Program-made: the position numbers and the translations under genes
Shown: piece by piece, positions 39,977 through 48,951 of the stretch
Layout: every line of letters begins with the position of its first letter
How positions within the stretch are numbered: the first letter of the stretch is position 1
NCBI GenBank assembly: GCA_004555265.1
Contig: SFIQ01000008.1
Span: forward strand, 62,001 to 126,000
Direction of reading: 5' to 3'
From: Ruminococcus sp.
Lineage (GTDB): Bacteria > Bacillota > Clostridia > Oscillospirales > Acutalibacteraceae
DNA length: 64,000 bases
Notes under the pieces: generated by a model
Told to the model about the DNA's origin: nothing
The model's database searches: none
The model's input: the letters and a program-made list of their open reading frames with translations, nothing else

Positions 39977-41278
39977 ATGCCGCAAAAACCGATTACCGCT
40001 GTGATTGTCGGTGCGGGGCACCGCGCGATTATTTATGCAAAATTGGCACTGACCAATCCCGAAATGCTGAAAATCGTCGGCGTGGCAGATCCTGACCCCA
40101 TTCGCCGCCAAAAAACGCAGGAAATGTTCGGCTTTCCGCAAGAAAACTGCTTTGAAAATGCCGATGCGCTGGCACGAGTGCCGAAATTTGCGGACGCGGT
40201 CATCAACGGCACCATGGACCAACAGCATTTGGAAACCGCTGTGCCGCTTTTAAAATTGGGCTATGATATGCTTTTGGAAAAGCCCTTTGCGACCAACGAA
40301 CGCGAAATGCGTGCGCTTGTAAACTGCGTGCGCGAAAACGGCAACAAGGTGATGATTTGCCATGTACTGCGCTACACGCCGTTTTACCTGTCCATTAAAG
40401 AGCGGGTGGCGGCGGGCGAAATCGGCGATATTATCAATATTCAAACCAACGAGCATGTCAGTTACCACCACCTTTCCACCTCGTATGTGCGTGGGAAATG
40501 GGCAAATTCCGACGAATGCCATACCTCGATGCTGTTGGCAAAATGCTGTCACGACATCGATATGATGATGTGGATGATGGCGGAAACGAAACCCGTTTCG
40601 GTGTCAAGCTTCGGCAGTAAATTCCAATTCAAACCCGAAAATGCGCCGAAAGAGGCGGGCACGCGGTGTTTGGTGGATTGTCCCTTGGTGGAGACCTGCC
40701 GCTATTCCGCAAAGCGGCTGTATTTAGACCAACCCGAACGCTGGGCATTTTATATTTGGGATAAATTAGAGGGGATTGAAAACCCGACCGACGAAGACCG
40801 CATCAATCTGTTAAAAGGCGACAGCAACTACGGCAAATGCATTTATAAATGCAACAACAATGTGGTTGACCACCAGTCGGTATTGGTGAATTTTGCAAGC
40901 GGGGCGACGGGTACACACAATATGGTCGGCGGCTCGTCGCGTTCGATGCGACACATTCATATTATCGGAACAAAAGGTGAAATTTACGGCGACTTTGAAG
41001 AATCAAAATTTACCGTTTCCAAAATCCACCCCACCAAGACCGATGAAAAAATTGTGGAAGAAGTCGATTTGCGTGTGACGGGCGATATGGTCGGCGCTTA
41101 CGGCGGGCACGGCGGCGGCGACGAAAAGTTGGCGGCGGATTTCGTGACATTCCTGCGCGGCGAAACCCCGAGCCTTGCGTGTACTTCGATTTTCGACTCG
41201 GTTGCCGGCCACTTGTGCGTCTATCTTGCCGACAAATCCCGCGAGGAAAACGGTGCGCCGCAAGAAGTTGTTTTGTAA
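39977..41278 (+). CDS. Gfo/Idh/MocA family NAD(P)-dependent oxidoreductase
   Basis: A 433-residue sugar dehydrogenase-like protein. The N-terminal Rossmann fold has ITAVIVGAGHRAIIYAKLAL, VADPDPIRRQ, and the family's LEKPFATNEREMRALV, with the catalytic Lys in EKP. The C-terminal domain has CCHDIDMMMWMM, and a Cys-rich segment CLVDCPLVETCRY, seen in a subgroup. The substrate is unknown. The ATG at 39977 lacks a clear ribosome site. A better one (AAAGGATAGG) precedes an ATG at 39946 in another frame, so either that is a leader or there is a one-base frameshift. It likely belongs to the carbohydrate genes downstream. Confidence 0.88.
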   Translation: MPQKPITAVIVGAGHRAIIYAKLALTNPEMLKIVGVADPDPIRRQKTQEMFGFPQENCFENADALARVPKFADAVINGTMDQQHLETAVPLLKLGYDMLLEKPFATNEREMRALVNCVRENGNKVMICHVLRYTPFYLSIKERVAAGEIGDIINIQTNEHVSYHHLSTSYVRGKWANSDECHTSMLLAKCCHDIDMMMWMMAETKPVSVSSFGSKFQFKPENAPKEAGTRCLVDCPLVETCRYSAKRLYLDQPERWAFYIWDKLEGIENPTDEDRINLLKGDSNYGKCIYKCNNNVVDHQSVLVNFASGATGTHNMVGGSSRSMRHIHIIGTKGEIYGDFEESKFTVSKIHPTKTDEKIVEEVDLRVTGDMVGAYGGHGGGDEKLAADFVTFLRGETPSLACTSIFDSVAGHLCVYLADKSREENGAPQEVVL

Positions 41279-41305
41279 GACAAAATCAAAATACACAATG
41301 GAAAT

Positions 41306-41337
41306 GAAGCGTTCGCGTGAAGTCGCGGGCGCTTTTT
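41306..41337 (+). terminator. Terminator after the Gfo/Idh gene
   Basis: An interrupted stem AAGCG-TT-CGCG / CGCG-GG-CGCTT, followed by TTTTTAG. Confidence 0.75.
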
Positions 41338-41429
41338 AGTAAATTTTTTTAAATATAACCGAATGCAATATATTGTTGCGTGACAAATTCGGTGAAATAT
41401 GGTTAAATGAGCATAAAGGAGGCGGTCAA

Positions 41430-42881
41430 ATGGCTGTGAAAGTTTCCAAAAATCTGCGGCGACTGCGCAAAGCGCAAAATAAGACGCAAGAGCAGTTGGC
41501 GGCGGAATTACATGTCACGCGGCAGGCAATTTCCAACTGGGAAAACGACAAAACCCAGCCCGATTTGGAGTCGCTTTTGTTGCTCGCAAAGATTTTTCAT
41601 GTGGAAATCGAAGAACTTATCTACGGCGAAAAGCGGCAGGTCGGCACCGAGGTTGACCCTGACCGCGCAAGTGCCAAGGTACGCATTGTTTTGGGCGTGG
41701 TCGGCGCGGTGTTTGTCGGCGTGGGACTTGTGCTGATTTTCTTGAACTTTTGGCAGGACTTCCCGCTCTCCTTGCAAACTGTTTTCTCGGTTCTTCCGTT
41801 GCTTTTCGGGCAAGCGTTTGCGGTATATGTATTTTGCAAGCGGCAAGACGAGGTTGTTTGGCGCGAATGCGGCGCAATTTTGTGGTGCATCGGCATCATT
41901 TCTACCATTGCGCTGATCAACAGCGTATTTGACATTCACTGCGGTTTTCAAAACTGCTTGCTGATTGACATAATGCTTTGTCTGCCCGTATTTTATTTGT
42001 TGCGTGCAGTGTCGCCGATTGTGTTTTACTTTTATATGGTCATTCACTGGGCGGTGCTGTCGGAAAGCCTTCTCCTGTCGGGTGTTTTACTTCTGGCGGG
42101 GCTTTTATATGTATTTTTGTTTCGCAAAAACCGCGAAGATGTGCGATACAAATACACGGTTTGGGTTTCGGCAATCGGTGCGGTGGCTTTCGGCATAGCG
42201 CAGATACTCGTGCAGCTAACAGACTATGATTGGATTCTCATTCCGATTTTGCTTGTACCTTTTCTTCTTTTATATTTGGTCGGGGGCAAAGACACAGACC
42301 TGTCTTTTCCCTTCAAGCCGTTGGGCGTGACAGGCTGTGCCGCTATTTTAACAGTATTTTCTGTTTTCGTTTTAGAGACCACACCTTCGCTGACAAAATG
42401 GAACACTTCCGTGCTTTCGGTTACAAACGGCAAAGCCTTTTACATCGGTTGTCTTGTTCTGCTCATCGCCGTATTGGGCACGGCGGCAATCCGTTTTCGC
42501 ACATTCGCGGACAATTTGCCGAAAATTCTGTTGAGTGCGTTTGCGTTCGGCGCGGTACTTTCTTCCGTGATTGCTTATGTGACCGATTTGCACGCATTGT
42601 TATGGCTTGTCTGCATTTGTGCGGTGGGGTTCGGCGGCACGCTCATCTACACGGGGCTTGACAATTTAAAACTGATGCCCGCAAATTTAGGATTGCTGAT
42701 GCTGTTTGTGCAACTGATTTTCCTGTTAACAAGTATGGATTTAAGCCCGCTTATCATCGGCATTATTTTCCTGCTGTTCGGCGCGGCGCTGATTGCGCTC
42801 AATACCGAAATGCACGCACGCAAGCGTGAGGCGGCGGCTTTGGCGGCGGCAGAACGCGCAAAGGAGGCACAAGAAGAATGA
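41430..42881 (+). CDS. XRE-family HTH protein fused to a polytopic membrane domain
   Basis: The 483-residue product has an N-terminal Cro/C1-type HTH (about 6-62: NLRRLRKAQNKTQEQLAAEL, TRQAISNWEND). It is followed by roughly twelve hydrophobic helices (about 85-465) resembling the DUF2157/DUF4401 kind of membrane domain. A membrane-bound XRE regulator may sense an envelope signal. The ATG at 41430 follows AAAGGAGGCGG. The next gene overlaps it by four bases and looks like the partner these membrane domains often have. Cytoplasmic Ala/Glu/Arg-rich C-terminal tail. Confidence 0.82.
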   Translation: MAVKVSKNLRRLRKAQNKTQEQLAAELHVTRQAISNWENDKTQPDLESLLLLAKIFHVEIEELIYGEKRQVGTEVDPDRASAKVRIVLGVVGAVFVGVGLVLIFLNFWQDFPLSLQTVFSVLPLLFGQAFAVYVFCKRQDEVVWRECGAILWCIGIISTIALINSVFDIHCGFQNCLLIDIMLCLPVFYLLRAVSPIVFYFYMVIHWAVLSESLLLSGVLLLAGLLYVFLFRKNREDVRYKYTVWVSAIGAVAFGIAQILVQLTDYDWILIPILLVPFLLLYLVGGKDTDLSFPFKPLGVTGCAAILTVFSVFVLETTPSLTKWNTSVLSVTNGKAFYIGCLVLLIAVLGTAAIRFRTFADNLPKILLSAFAFGAVLSSVIAYVTDLHALLWLVCICAVGFGGTLIYTGLDNLKLMPANLGLLMLFVQLIFLLTSMDLSPLIIGIIFLLFGAALIALNTEMHARKREAAALAAAERAKEAQEE

Positions 42882-43441
42882 AACAGAAAAAATGGCGCAT
42901 TCCGATTTTGGTGCTTGTACTGCTTGTGCAGCTGCTCGCCCCCATGGGATTGATTACATACCACAGACAATTAAACCGCAATATTGAAACAAAAGGTGAA
43001 ATTTACCGCATTGCCGTTTCCATTACGCGCGTGTACGACGGTAACCTTTATTATGATCTCGTCGATTCCTTTATCATGCACTACGATACATCTACTGTAT
43101 ATTTTATCTTGGATACAGATGAAAACGGCATAACGCACTTAAGCGACTCACTTTCTGAAAAGCCGCCGGCGGATATGCCCTATATTCGCTGTGTGAATCA
43201 AAACACATTTCCCTTTTTCTGTAACTATCCGATAGAAGATACAAGCCTTGACTATTCGGGCGTAAAAATCAACTTAAACCGACTCGACCTGTACTCCCCT
43301 GAATTGATTGCACAGCAAACCGCTGTCGCACAAAAAGAATGGTATTTGGAACTGTCCGTATATAAAGGCATTTACACCGTGCGCGGCATTTTTGATGAAA
43401 ATGGCGTACCGTGCGAGGAGATTTTGCGGCAAGTGCTGTAA
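42878..43441 (+). CDS. Single-pass membrane protein, GDYXXLXY-like partner
   Basis: A 187-residue protein with one N-terminal membrane helix (about 7-27: WRIPILVLVLLVQLLAPMGL) and an extracellular domain. NIETKGEIYRIAVSITRVYDG and the ending EWYLELSVYKGIYTVRGIF sit where the GDYXXLXY family has its DP..RG.Y and C-terminal blocks. That family is usually encoded next to DUF2157/DUF4401 membrane proteins, as here. The exact motif is degenerate, so the assignment is tentative. AAAGGAGGC precedes the ATG. It overlaps the upstream gene by ATGA. Confidence 0.62.
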   Translation: MKQKKWRIPILVLVLLVQLLAPMGLITYHRQLNRNIETKGEIYRIAVSITRVYDGNLYYDLVDSFIMHYDTSTVYFILDTDENGITHLSDSLSEKPPADMPYIRCVNQNTFPFFCNYPIEDTSLDYSGVKINLNRLDLYSPELIAQQTAVAQKEWYLELSVYKGIYTVRGIFDENGVPCEEILRQVL

Positions 43442-43531
43442 ACTTTGTTTTTCGGGCTCCGTAATCAGGCATTTTCTATAAAATACGGTTTTTTTCTCAC
43501 AAAATAGTAGACATTATTCCGAATAAATCGG

Positions 43532-43560
43532 TTGACGAACGGTGGGTTTTGGTCTATAAT
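43532..43560 (+). promoter_or_regulatory. Strong sigma-A promoter of the first GPH symporter
   Basis: TTGACG (43532-43537), a 17-bp spacer, and a perfect TATAAT (43555-43560). It shares TTGACGAA-CGGT with the promoter at 45156. Confidence 0.85.
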
Positions 43561-43593
43561 AAATATATTCTATTAAAAAGAGAGGAAAAACAG

Positions 43594-45096
43594 ATGAAAT
43601 TAGAAGCTCTGCTGCACAAAGTCTACGGCACCACGCCGAATGACGGCAATTTGCAGCCGAAGGAAGCCGTTGCGTACGGCATTGCCGGTTTCGGGCAAAA
43701 CCTGATTTGTACCATTATCGGTTCGTATTTGACGGTTTTCATGACCGACGCACTGTTGTTCGGCAGTATTCCGGCAGGTGGCATTTTCGGCGGCATTACA
43801 GGCGCAATGGCGGTGGCATTTTTAATGCTCGGCACGCGCGTGTTTGACGCGCTCAATGACCCGATTATGGGCTCGATTGTGGACAGAACCCGCAGCAAGT
43901 GGGGCAAATGCCGCCCCTACTTAAAGTGGATGGCAATCCCGATTGCGGTGATGACCATTATCTGCTTCAACCCGTTTCTGCCTGCAAAGGCTCTTGCCAC
44001 TTTTGCAATTATTTCGGTCATTTATGTGGTTTGGTCGGTTGTTTACACTGTGGCGGATGTGCCTTATTGGGGGCTTTCCACCTGCATGACCAATGACACC
44101 GTGGTTAGAGGCAACCTGTTGACCGTTACGCGTTTGCTTTGCACCTTGGGCGCGGGCATTGTGACCGTCGGCGTGCCGATTATCACTTCTGCGGTAACGG
44201 CAAAATATAAAGATGATGCCGGCAACGTTTTGCCCGAATTCATTCAAGCAAATGCCGACACCTTAAAATGGACATACTTCATTTGTGCAGTGGTGTTTAC
44301 CGTTGTAGCCATTCCGATGTTCTTCTATGGCTTTAAACACACCAAAGAGCGGTACACTTCTACCGAAACCCCGCCCTCGCTCGGGCACAACCTCAAACTG
44401 TTGTTCAAGAACAAGCAGTTGCTTTTGATTGTGCTTTCCGGCGTTTTGGGCGGTGCCAGAATGGTTTACACCTACACCGGCGGTCTGTACTTCGCAAAAT
44501 ATGTTTTGAAGCAAGAAGGCTGGTATTCGCTGATCACCCTGCTCGTTGTTCCCGGCGGTTTGGTTGCTTCGATTTTGGTTCCGTGGATGACGAAAAAATT
44601 CACCAAAAAATGGGCATATATTTATGTCCATATTTTGGGTGCGGTCGTCATGTTTGCGATGTACTTCATCGGCTATGACGCACCTTGGAAACTGATTGTC
44701 TGCGCCATCGGTCTTGTACTTCTCGGCATTCCGCAGGGCGTCAACAACATTATCACCTACGCGATGATTGGCGACACCGTCGATTACCTCGAATGGAAAA
44801 CCGGCGAGCGCGCAGAGGGCATCTGCTTCGCAATGCAGACGCTGATCAACAAAGTCGGTATGGCGGTCGGCGCATTCATCGGCGTGTTCTCTTACAGCTG
44901 GGCAGGCATTAACCCCGCGCAGTCCATTGCGATTACACCGGAGGGCGAAACCATCCTGTGGAATGTTCTTGTGCTTTCGGGCGCAATCAGCATGGTCGGC
45001 ACCATTATTCCGATGCTGTTCTATAAAATCACCGAAGATAAACAGCGCGAAATGGTAAAAGAAGTCGAAGAAAGAAAAGCCAAAGCGGCAAAATAA
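43594..45096 (+). CDS. GPH-family sugar:cation symporter (MFS)
   Basis: A 500-residue transporter with about twelve membrane helices. The glycoside-pentoside-hexuronide family signature is clear: RVFDALNDPIMGSIVDRTRS then WGKCRPYLKW after helix 2, and DTVDYLEWKTGERAEG near helix 10. Substrates of the family are glycosides, pentosides or uronides; here the sugar is unknown. AGAGGA sets the ATG at 43594; the in-frame upstream extension would overlap the promoter. A terminator follows, so it is a single-gene transcript. Confidence 0.92.
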   Translation: MKLEALLHKVYGTTPNDGNLQPKEAVAYGIAGFGQNLICTIIGSYLTVFMTDALLFGSIPAGGIFGGITGAMAVAFLMLGTRVFDALNDPIMGSIVDRTRSKWGKCRPYLKWMAIPIAVMTIICFNPFLPAKALATFAIISVIYVVWSVVYTVADVPYWGLSTCMTNDTVVRGNLLTVTRLLCTLGAGIVTVGVPIITSAVTAKYKDDAGNVLPEFIQANADTLKWTYFICAVVFTVVAIPMFFYGFKHTKERYTSTETPPSLGHNLKLLFKNKQLLLIVLSGVLGGARMVYTYTGGLYFAKYVLKQEGWYSLITLLVVPGGLVASILVPWMTKKFTKKWAYIYVHILGAVVMFAMYFIGYDAPWKLIVCAIGLVLLGIPQGVNNIITYAMIGDTVDYLEWKTGERAEGICFAMQTLINKVGMAVGAFIGVFSYSWAGINPAQSIAITPEGETILWNVLVLSGAISMVGTIIPMLFYKITEDKQREMVKEVEERKAKAAK

Positions 45097-45112
45097 TTCG
45101 TTTTGTGATGTA

Positions 45113-45144
45113 GGCGCGCTCGGGAAACCGAGCGCGCTTTTTTC
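45113..45144 (+). terminator. Terminator after the first GPH symporter
   Basis: A perfect 10-bp stem GCGCGCTCGG-GAAA-CCGAGCGCGC, then TTTTTT. Confidence 0.95.
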
Positions 45145-45155
45145 TGTGCAGAATA

Positions 45156-45184
45156 TTGACGAAACGGTTAAAAAAAGGTATGAT
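45156..45184 (+). promoter_or_regulatory. Sigma-A promoter of the second GPH symporter
   Basis: TTGACG (45156-45161), a 17-bp spacer, and TATGAT (45179-45184). This places the start codon downstream at 45221. Confidence 0.85.
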
Positions 45185-45220
45185 TACACTATTACTTTTA
45201 TAAATACGGAGGGCTTGGTT

Positions 45221-46624
45221 TTGAGCAACAAAAAAGATTCCGGAAAATGGGGGCGCTATATCGGTTACGGCGTCGGTGCGGTCGGTTTGGATTTAAGCTA
45301 CGGGCTGTTTTATTCCTATCTTGCGAAATATTTAACCGATGTTTTGCTGATGCCCGCGGCATTTCTGTTGATTTTAACCCCGATTGCACGCATTTGGGAC
45401 GGCATTAACGACCCGATTATGGGTACGATTGTGGACAGCACCAAAATGAAAATGGGCAAATACCGCCCGTGGATTATGATTGGCGCGTGTGCAAATGCCG
45501 TGGTATTGGCGCTGTTGTTTACCAACCCCGGCATCCCGTTAAACTCTGTTTGGCTGTATGTGTATGTTGCGGTGATGTATATTGCGTGGGGTATGACCAA
45601 CACCATGGCGGATATTCCCTATTGGAGTATGGTGCCGAGCTTTACCAACGACCCCAAAGAGCGCAATTTGATTTCTACCGTGGCGCGTACATTCAGCGGC
45701 ATCGGGCAGGGGATTGTTACCATCTTCACACCGTTTGCGCTGGTGCTGCTCGGGACGGGCGCAAGCGACGCGGAAAAGAAAATCAGCGCACAGGGATTCA
45801 GCCGTTGGGCGATGCTTTGCGCGGCATTGCTTGTGGTCTTTGCCGTGGTTTGCGCGAGCGTCACCAAAGAACGCCATGTGGTGTATAACAATGACAAATT
45901 CAGCTTTAAAAAGCTGTTCTCCGTGCTCAAAAACAACGACCAACTCATCGTATTTATGGTGTTTGCCATGATTTCCAACGCGGGCTGGTATTTAACCAGC
46001 GGCGTGGGTGCATATTACTTTGAAAATGTGGAGGGCGACATCACCAAGCAAAGTATGTTTGCGACCTTCGGCGCGGTCGGTTCGTTTTTAGGGTTGTTTG
46101 TGATTCCGATTATGCAGAAAAAATTCACCCGCCGCACAATTTATCAATCCTGCTTGATTATGGTGATTGTCGGCTATGCGTTGATGATTGTGTGCGGGCC
46201 GGTGCTCCACCAAATGCTGCTTTTGAATATTGCGTATATTATCGCGTCGGTCGGCATTGCGTCGATGTTCGTCAACCAAACGGTTATGCTCGCCGACATT
46301 GTGGACTACGGCGAATACAAAACCGGTAAGCGGCAGGAAAGCACAACCTTCTCGATGAAGGGCTTTTTGCAGAAAATGGCGTACACCGTGCAGACGATTA
46401 TTCTGTTCACGGGACTGGGGCTTTCGGGCTATGACGGCGCGGCAGAGGTGCAAACCGACCTTTCCAAAACCACCATCAGCGTGATGACCTTTGTCATTCC
46501 GCCGATTTTGGTGTTTATCTCCTTCTTGGTATTCTCCAAGAAGTACAAACTGTACGGCGAACTGTCCGAAAAAGTCCACGCTTTCGTTGCGGCGCGCGAG
46601 GAAAAGATGGGGGAGGACGCGTAA
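45221..46624 (+). CDS. GPH-family sugar:cation symporter (MFS), second copy
   Basis: A 467-residue relative of the preceding transporter: PIARIWDGINDPIMGTIVDST, MGKYRPWIM and DIVDYGEYKTGKRQEST are the GPH signatures, with about twelve helices. I set the start at TTG 45221, because ACGGAGGG lies seven bases before it and a clear promoter occupies the in-frame upstream part. It is a diverged paralogue of the 43594 gene, not a recent duplicate. The phosphatase gene follows with no gap (TAA then ATG). Confidence 0.9.
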   Translation: MSNKKDSGKWGRYIGYGVGAVGLDLSYGLFYSYLAKYLTDVLLMPAAFLLILTPIARIWDGINDPIMGTIVDSTKMKMGKYRPWIMIGACANAVVLALLFTNPGIPLNSVWLYVYVAVMYIAWGMTNTMADIPYWSMVPSFTNDPKERNLISTVARTFSGIGQGIVTIFTPFALVLLGTGASDAEKKISAQGFSRWAMLCAALLVVFAVVCASVTKERHVVYNNDKFSFKKLFSVLKNNDQLIVFMVFAMISNAGWYLTSGVGAYYFENVEGDITKQSMFATFGAVGSFLGLFVIPIMQKKFTRRTIYQSCLIMVIVGYALMIVCGPVLHQMLLLNIAYIIASVGIASMFVNQTVMLADIVDYGEYKTGKRQESTTFSMKGFLQKMAYTVQTIILFTGLGLSGYDGAAEVQTDLSKTTISVMTFVIPPILVFISFLVFSKKYKLYGELSEKVHAFVAAREEKMGEDA

Positions 46625-47350
46625 ATGCGGATTCTGATTATTCGGCACGGCGATCCGGATTACGCAAAGGACTCCTTAACCGAAAAGGGTTGGCGTGAGG
46701 CGGAATATCTTGCCGACAAGTTGGAAAAAGAAAAATTAGACGCGATTTATCAATCCCCCTTAGGGCGCGCGCAGGACACGGCATCGGTCACCTTAAAGCG
46801 CACGGGGCAAAGCGCCAAAACGCTCGGCTGGTTGCGGGAATTCCAAGCGCCTGTGAAAGACCCTGTCACCAAAAAAATACGCGGTCCGTGGGATTTACTC
46901 CCTTCGTACTTTACGACGATTGATAATTTTTACAGTTTCGAGAATTGGACAGACACAAAGCTTATGCGTTCGGGGCTTGTGAAGCACGAATATAACCGTG
47001 TGGGCAAGGGCTTAGATAAAGTCTTAAAGGCGCACGGGTATGAACGACACGGCAGATATTACAAAGCCGTGCGCCCAAACCGCGACACGGTTGCGTTCTT
47101 TTGCCATTTCGGGGTGGAGTGCGTCATGCTGTCGCATTTGCTCGGCATTTCACCCGTGCTGCTGTGGCAGGGCTTTTGCGCCGCGCCGACCTCGGTGACA
47201 ACGCTGTATACCGAGGAGCGCGAAGAAGGCATTGCGGTGTTCCGTTGTGCTTCGTTCGGCGATATTTCGCATTTATATGCCAAAAATGAGCCGCCCGCAT
47301 TCGCGGCGCGCTTCTGTGAAACCTTTGACTGCGAAGAAGAACGCCACTAA
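46625..47350 (+). CDS. Histidine phosphatase family protein (phosphoglycerate-mutase-like)
   Basis: A 241-residue enzyme of the RHG branch: LIIRHGDPDY at the N-terminus (catalytic His), the loop QSPLGRAQDTASVTL, and the second His in AFFCHFGVECVM. Such proteins dephosphorylate small molecules or sugars. It directly follows the second GPH symporter (adjacent stop and start), with GGGGAGG before the ATG, so a role on an imported, phosphorylated sugar is plausible but unproven. Confidence 0.88.
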   Translation: MRILIIRHGDPDYAKDSLTEKGWREAEYLADKLEKEKLDAIYQSPLGRAQDTASVTLKRTGQSAKTLGWLREFQAPVKDPVTKKIRGPWDLLPSYFTTIDNFYSFENWTDTKLMRSGLVKHEYNRVGKGLDKVLKAHGYERHGRYYKAVRPNRDTVAFFCHFGVECVMLSHLLGISPVLLWQGFCAAPTSVTTLYTEEREEGIAVFRCASFGDISHLYAKNEPPAFAARFCETFDCEEERH

Positions 47351-47360
47351 ACTATATAGC

Positions 47361-47407
47361 AAAAAAATCCCCGCAGACGGTTGTTGCCGTTTGCGGGGAT
47401 TGTTTTT
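47361..47407. terminator. Bidirectional terminator between convergent genes
   Basis: AATCCCCGCAGACGG pairs with CCGTTTGCGGGGATT around TTGTTG, flanked by AAAAAAA and TGTTTTTG. Confidence 0.92.
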
Positions 47408-47420
47408 GCGTTTGTATGGT

Positions 47421-48218
47421 TTATGCGCGCAGGGTGGCGCTTAAAAATTCACGCAGACGCGCATTTTTGGGATTGTCAAACACCTCGGCGGGTGTGCCGC
47501 GCTCGGCAATTACGCCGTCATGCATAAAGACAACCTCGTTGGAAACTTCACGCGCAAAGCCCATTTCGTGGGTTACAATCAGCATGGTGCGCCCCTCGTT
47601 CGCCAATTTGCGAATGACGCTCAGCACCTCGCCCGTAATTTCGGGGTCAAGCGCCGAGGTCGGCTCATCAAAACAAAGAATTTTCGGCGAAAGCATGAGT
47701 GCGCGCGCAATCGCCACGCGCTGTTGTTGCCCGCCCGACAGTTCGCACGGGTAACTGTCTAATTTGTCGGACAGCCCAACGCTTGCAATAATCTCCTTTG
47801 CCGCACCGTCAATTTTGGCGATTTCCGCCTTTGTGTCGGCACGGGAGAGCTTCTTTGCCTTACATTCCTCTTTGACCAATAATTCTTTCGCAAGGGTGAC
47901 ATTTTTAAGCACCGTATACTGCGGGAACAGGTTAAAGGATTGGAATACAAGCCCTGTGCAAAGCTGATTTTCGCGTTTTTCGGCTTTGGAAAGTTTTTCT
48001 TTGCGCGCGGCGTCAAAGGTCACGCGCCCGTCCACGGTGATTTTGCCGCTGTCGGCGGTTTCCAAACCCGTAATACAGCGTAAAAATGTGGTTTTGCCAC
48101 TGCCTGAGGAGCCGATAACCGAAACGACCTGCCCCTCATCTTGGGTGAAATCAATGCCTTTCAGCACTTGCGCATTGTCAAATTGTTTGCAAAGATTTTG
48201 TACTTCCAAAATGTGCAT
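47421..48218 (-). CDS. Amino-acid ABC transporter ATPase (GlnQ family)
   Basis: A 265-residue polar amino-acid uptake ATPase. Walker A GSSGSGKTTFLRC, LVFQSFNLFPQYTVLKNV, signature ELSGGQQQRVAIARAL, Walker B ILCFDEPTSALDPEITGEV, and H-loop VTHEMGFAREV are as in GlnQ. The segment after NVTLAKELL carries an extra insertion with KCKAKKLSRADTKAE-type charge, somewhat longer than in typical GlnQ. It follows its permease by six bases and belongs to the importer with the genes at 48225 and 48952. Confidence 0.95.
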   Translation of the reverse strand: MHILEVQNLCKQFDNAQVLKGIDFTQDEGQVVSVIGSSGSGKTTFLRCITGLETADSGKITVDGRVTFDAARKEKLSKAEKRENQLCTGLVFQSFNLFPQYTVLKNVTLAKELLVKEECKAKKLSRADTKAEIAKIDGAAKEIIASVGLSDKLDSYPCELSGGQQQRVAIARALMLSPKILCFDEPTSALDPEITGEVLSVIRKLANEGRTMLIVTHEMGFAREVSNEVVFMHDGVIAERGTPAEVFDNPKNARLREFLSATLRA

Positions 48219-48224
48219 ACCGTC

Positions 48225-48869
48225 TCACCCCTTGTAATAATCGAGTTTTTTCTCGATGAAATTGAACAACAGCGACAACAGCCCGTTGAATACCAAGAAA
48301 AAGACGCCCGTATAAAACAGCGGCCAAATATACCCTTTGCCGGCATACCGTTCCGCCGCCATAATCAGTTCGGCAATGGCGATCACGCGCGCTAACGAAG
48401 TATCTTTTACGAGGGTGATGATTTCATTGCTCATCGGCGGCACAATGCGTTTAATCACCTGCAACAGCACGACCTTAAAGAATACCTGCGTTTTGGTCAT
48501 ACCGAGGACTTGTCCCGCTTCATACTGCCCTCTCGGAATGCTCTCAATGCCGCCGCGGAATATTTCGGAAAAATAGGCGGCGTAATTGATAATAAAAGCC
48601 ACAATCGCCGCGGTCATACGCGACTGCATCGGCACACCGAACACAAGCCCCGGCACATACAGCACGACAAACAGTTGCAGCATCAGCGGCGTGCCGCGAA
48701 TTACCCAAATAAAGGTTTTTGCAAGCCATTTGACCGGTTTAAAGCGCGACATAGAGCCGAATGTAATCATCAGCCCCAGCGGGATTGCACCGAGCAATGT
48801 TACGAAAAACAGAAATAGATTTTCGTAAAATCCGTTGAATAAATCGATTGTCACCTGTGAAAAGGTCAT
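48225..48869 (-). CDS. Amino-acid ABC transporter permease (HisM/GlnP family)
   Basis: A 214-residue membrane permease with about five helices. The family loop GGIESIPRGQYEAGQVLGMTK, which contacts the ATPase, is complete. The twin motif before it (WVIRGTPLMLQLFVV) is also typical. I chose the ATG at 48869, preceded by GGGGTG, over an upstream GTG that lies inside the intercistronic hairpin region. One permease serves as homodimer, as is common in this family. Confidence 0.94.
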   Translation of the reverse strand: MTFSQVTIDLFNGFYENLFLFFVTLLGAIPLGLMITFGSMSRFKPVKWLAKTFIWVIRGTPLMLQLFVVLYVPGLVFGVPMQSRMTAAIVAFIINYAAYFSEIFRGGIESIPRGQYEAGQVLGMTKTQVFFKVVLLQVIKRIVPPMSNEIITLVKDTSLARVIAIAELIMAAERYAGKGYIWPLFYTGVFFLVFNGLLSLLFNFIEKKLDYYKG

Positions 48870-48891
48870 TTTTGCACCCCAAACCGCAAAC

Positions 48892-48920
48892 AAGGACACA
48901 CCCAAAAAGGGTGTGTCTTT
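48892..48920 (-). promoter_or_regulatory. Intercistronic hairpin between binding-protein and permease genes
   Basis: A stem AAG-GACACACCC/GGGTGTGTC-TTT around AAAAA. The tail on the minus strand is only weakly T-rich, so it may act as a partial terminator or mRNA stabiliser, giving more binding protein than permease. Confidence 0.6.
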
Positions 48921-48951
48921 GCGTTTTTACTGTGTTACTTTTCGTTAGAAA

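Noticed and set aside
45146..45220. Longer N-terminus for the second GPH symporter
   Set aside because: A consensus promoter (45156-45184) lies within it, and a well-placed ribosome site precedes TTG 45221.
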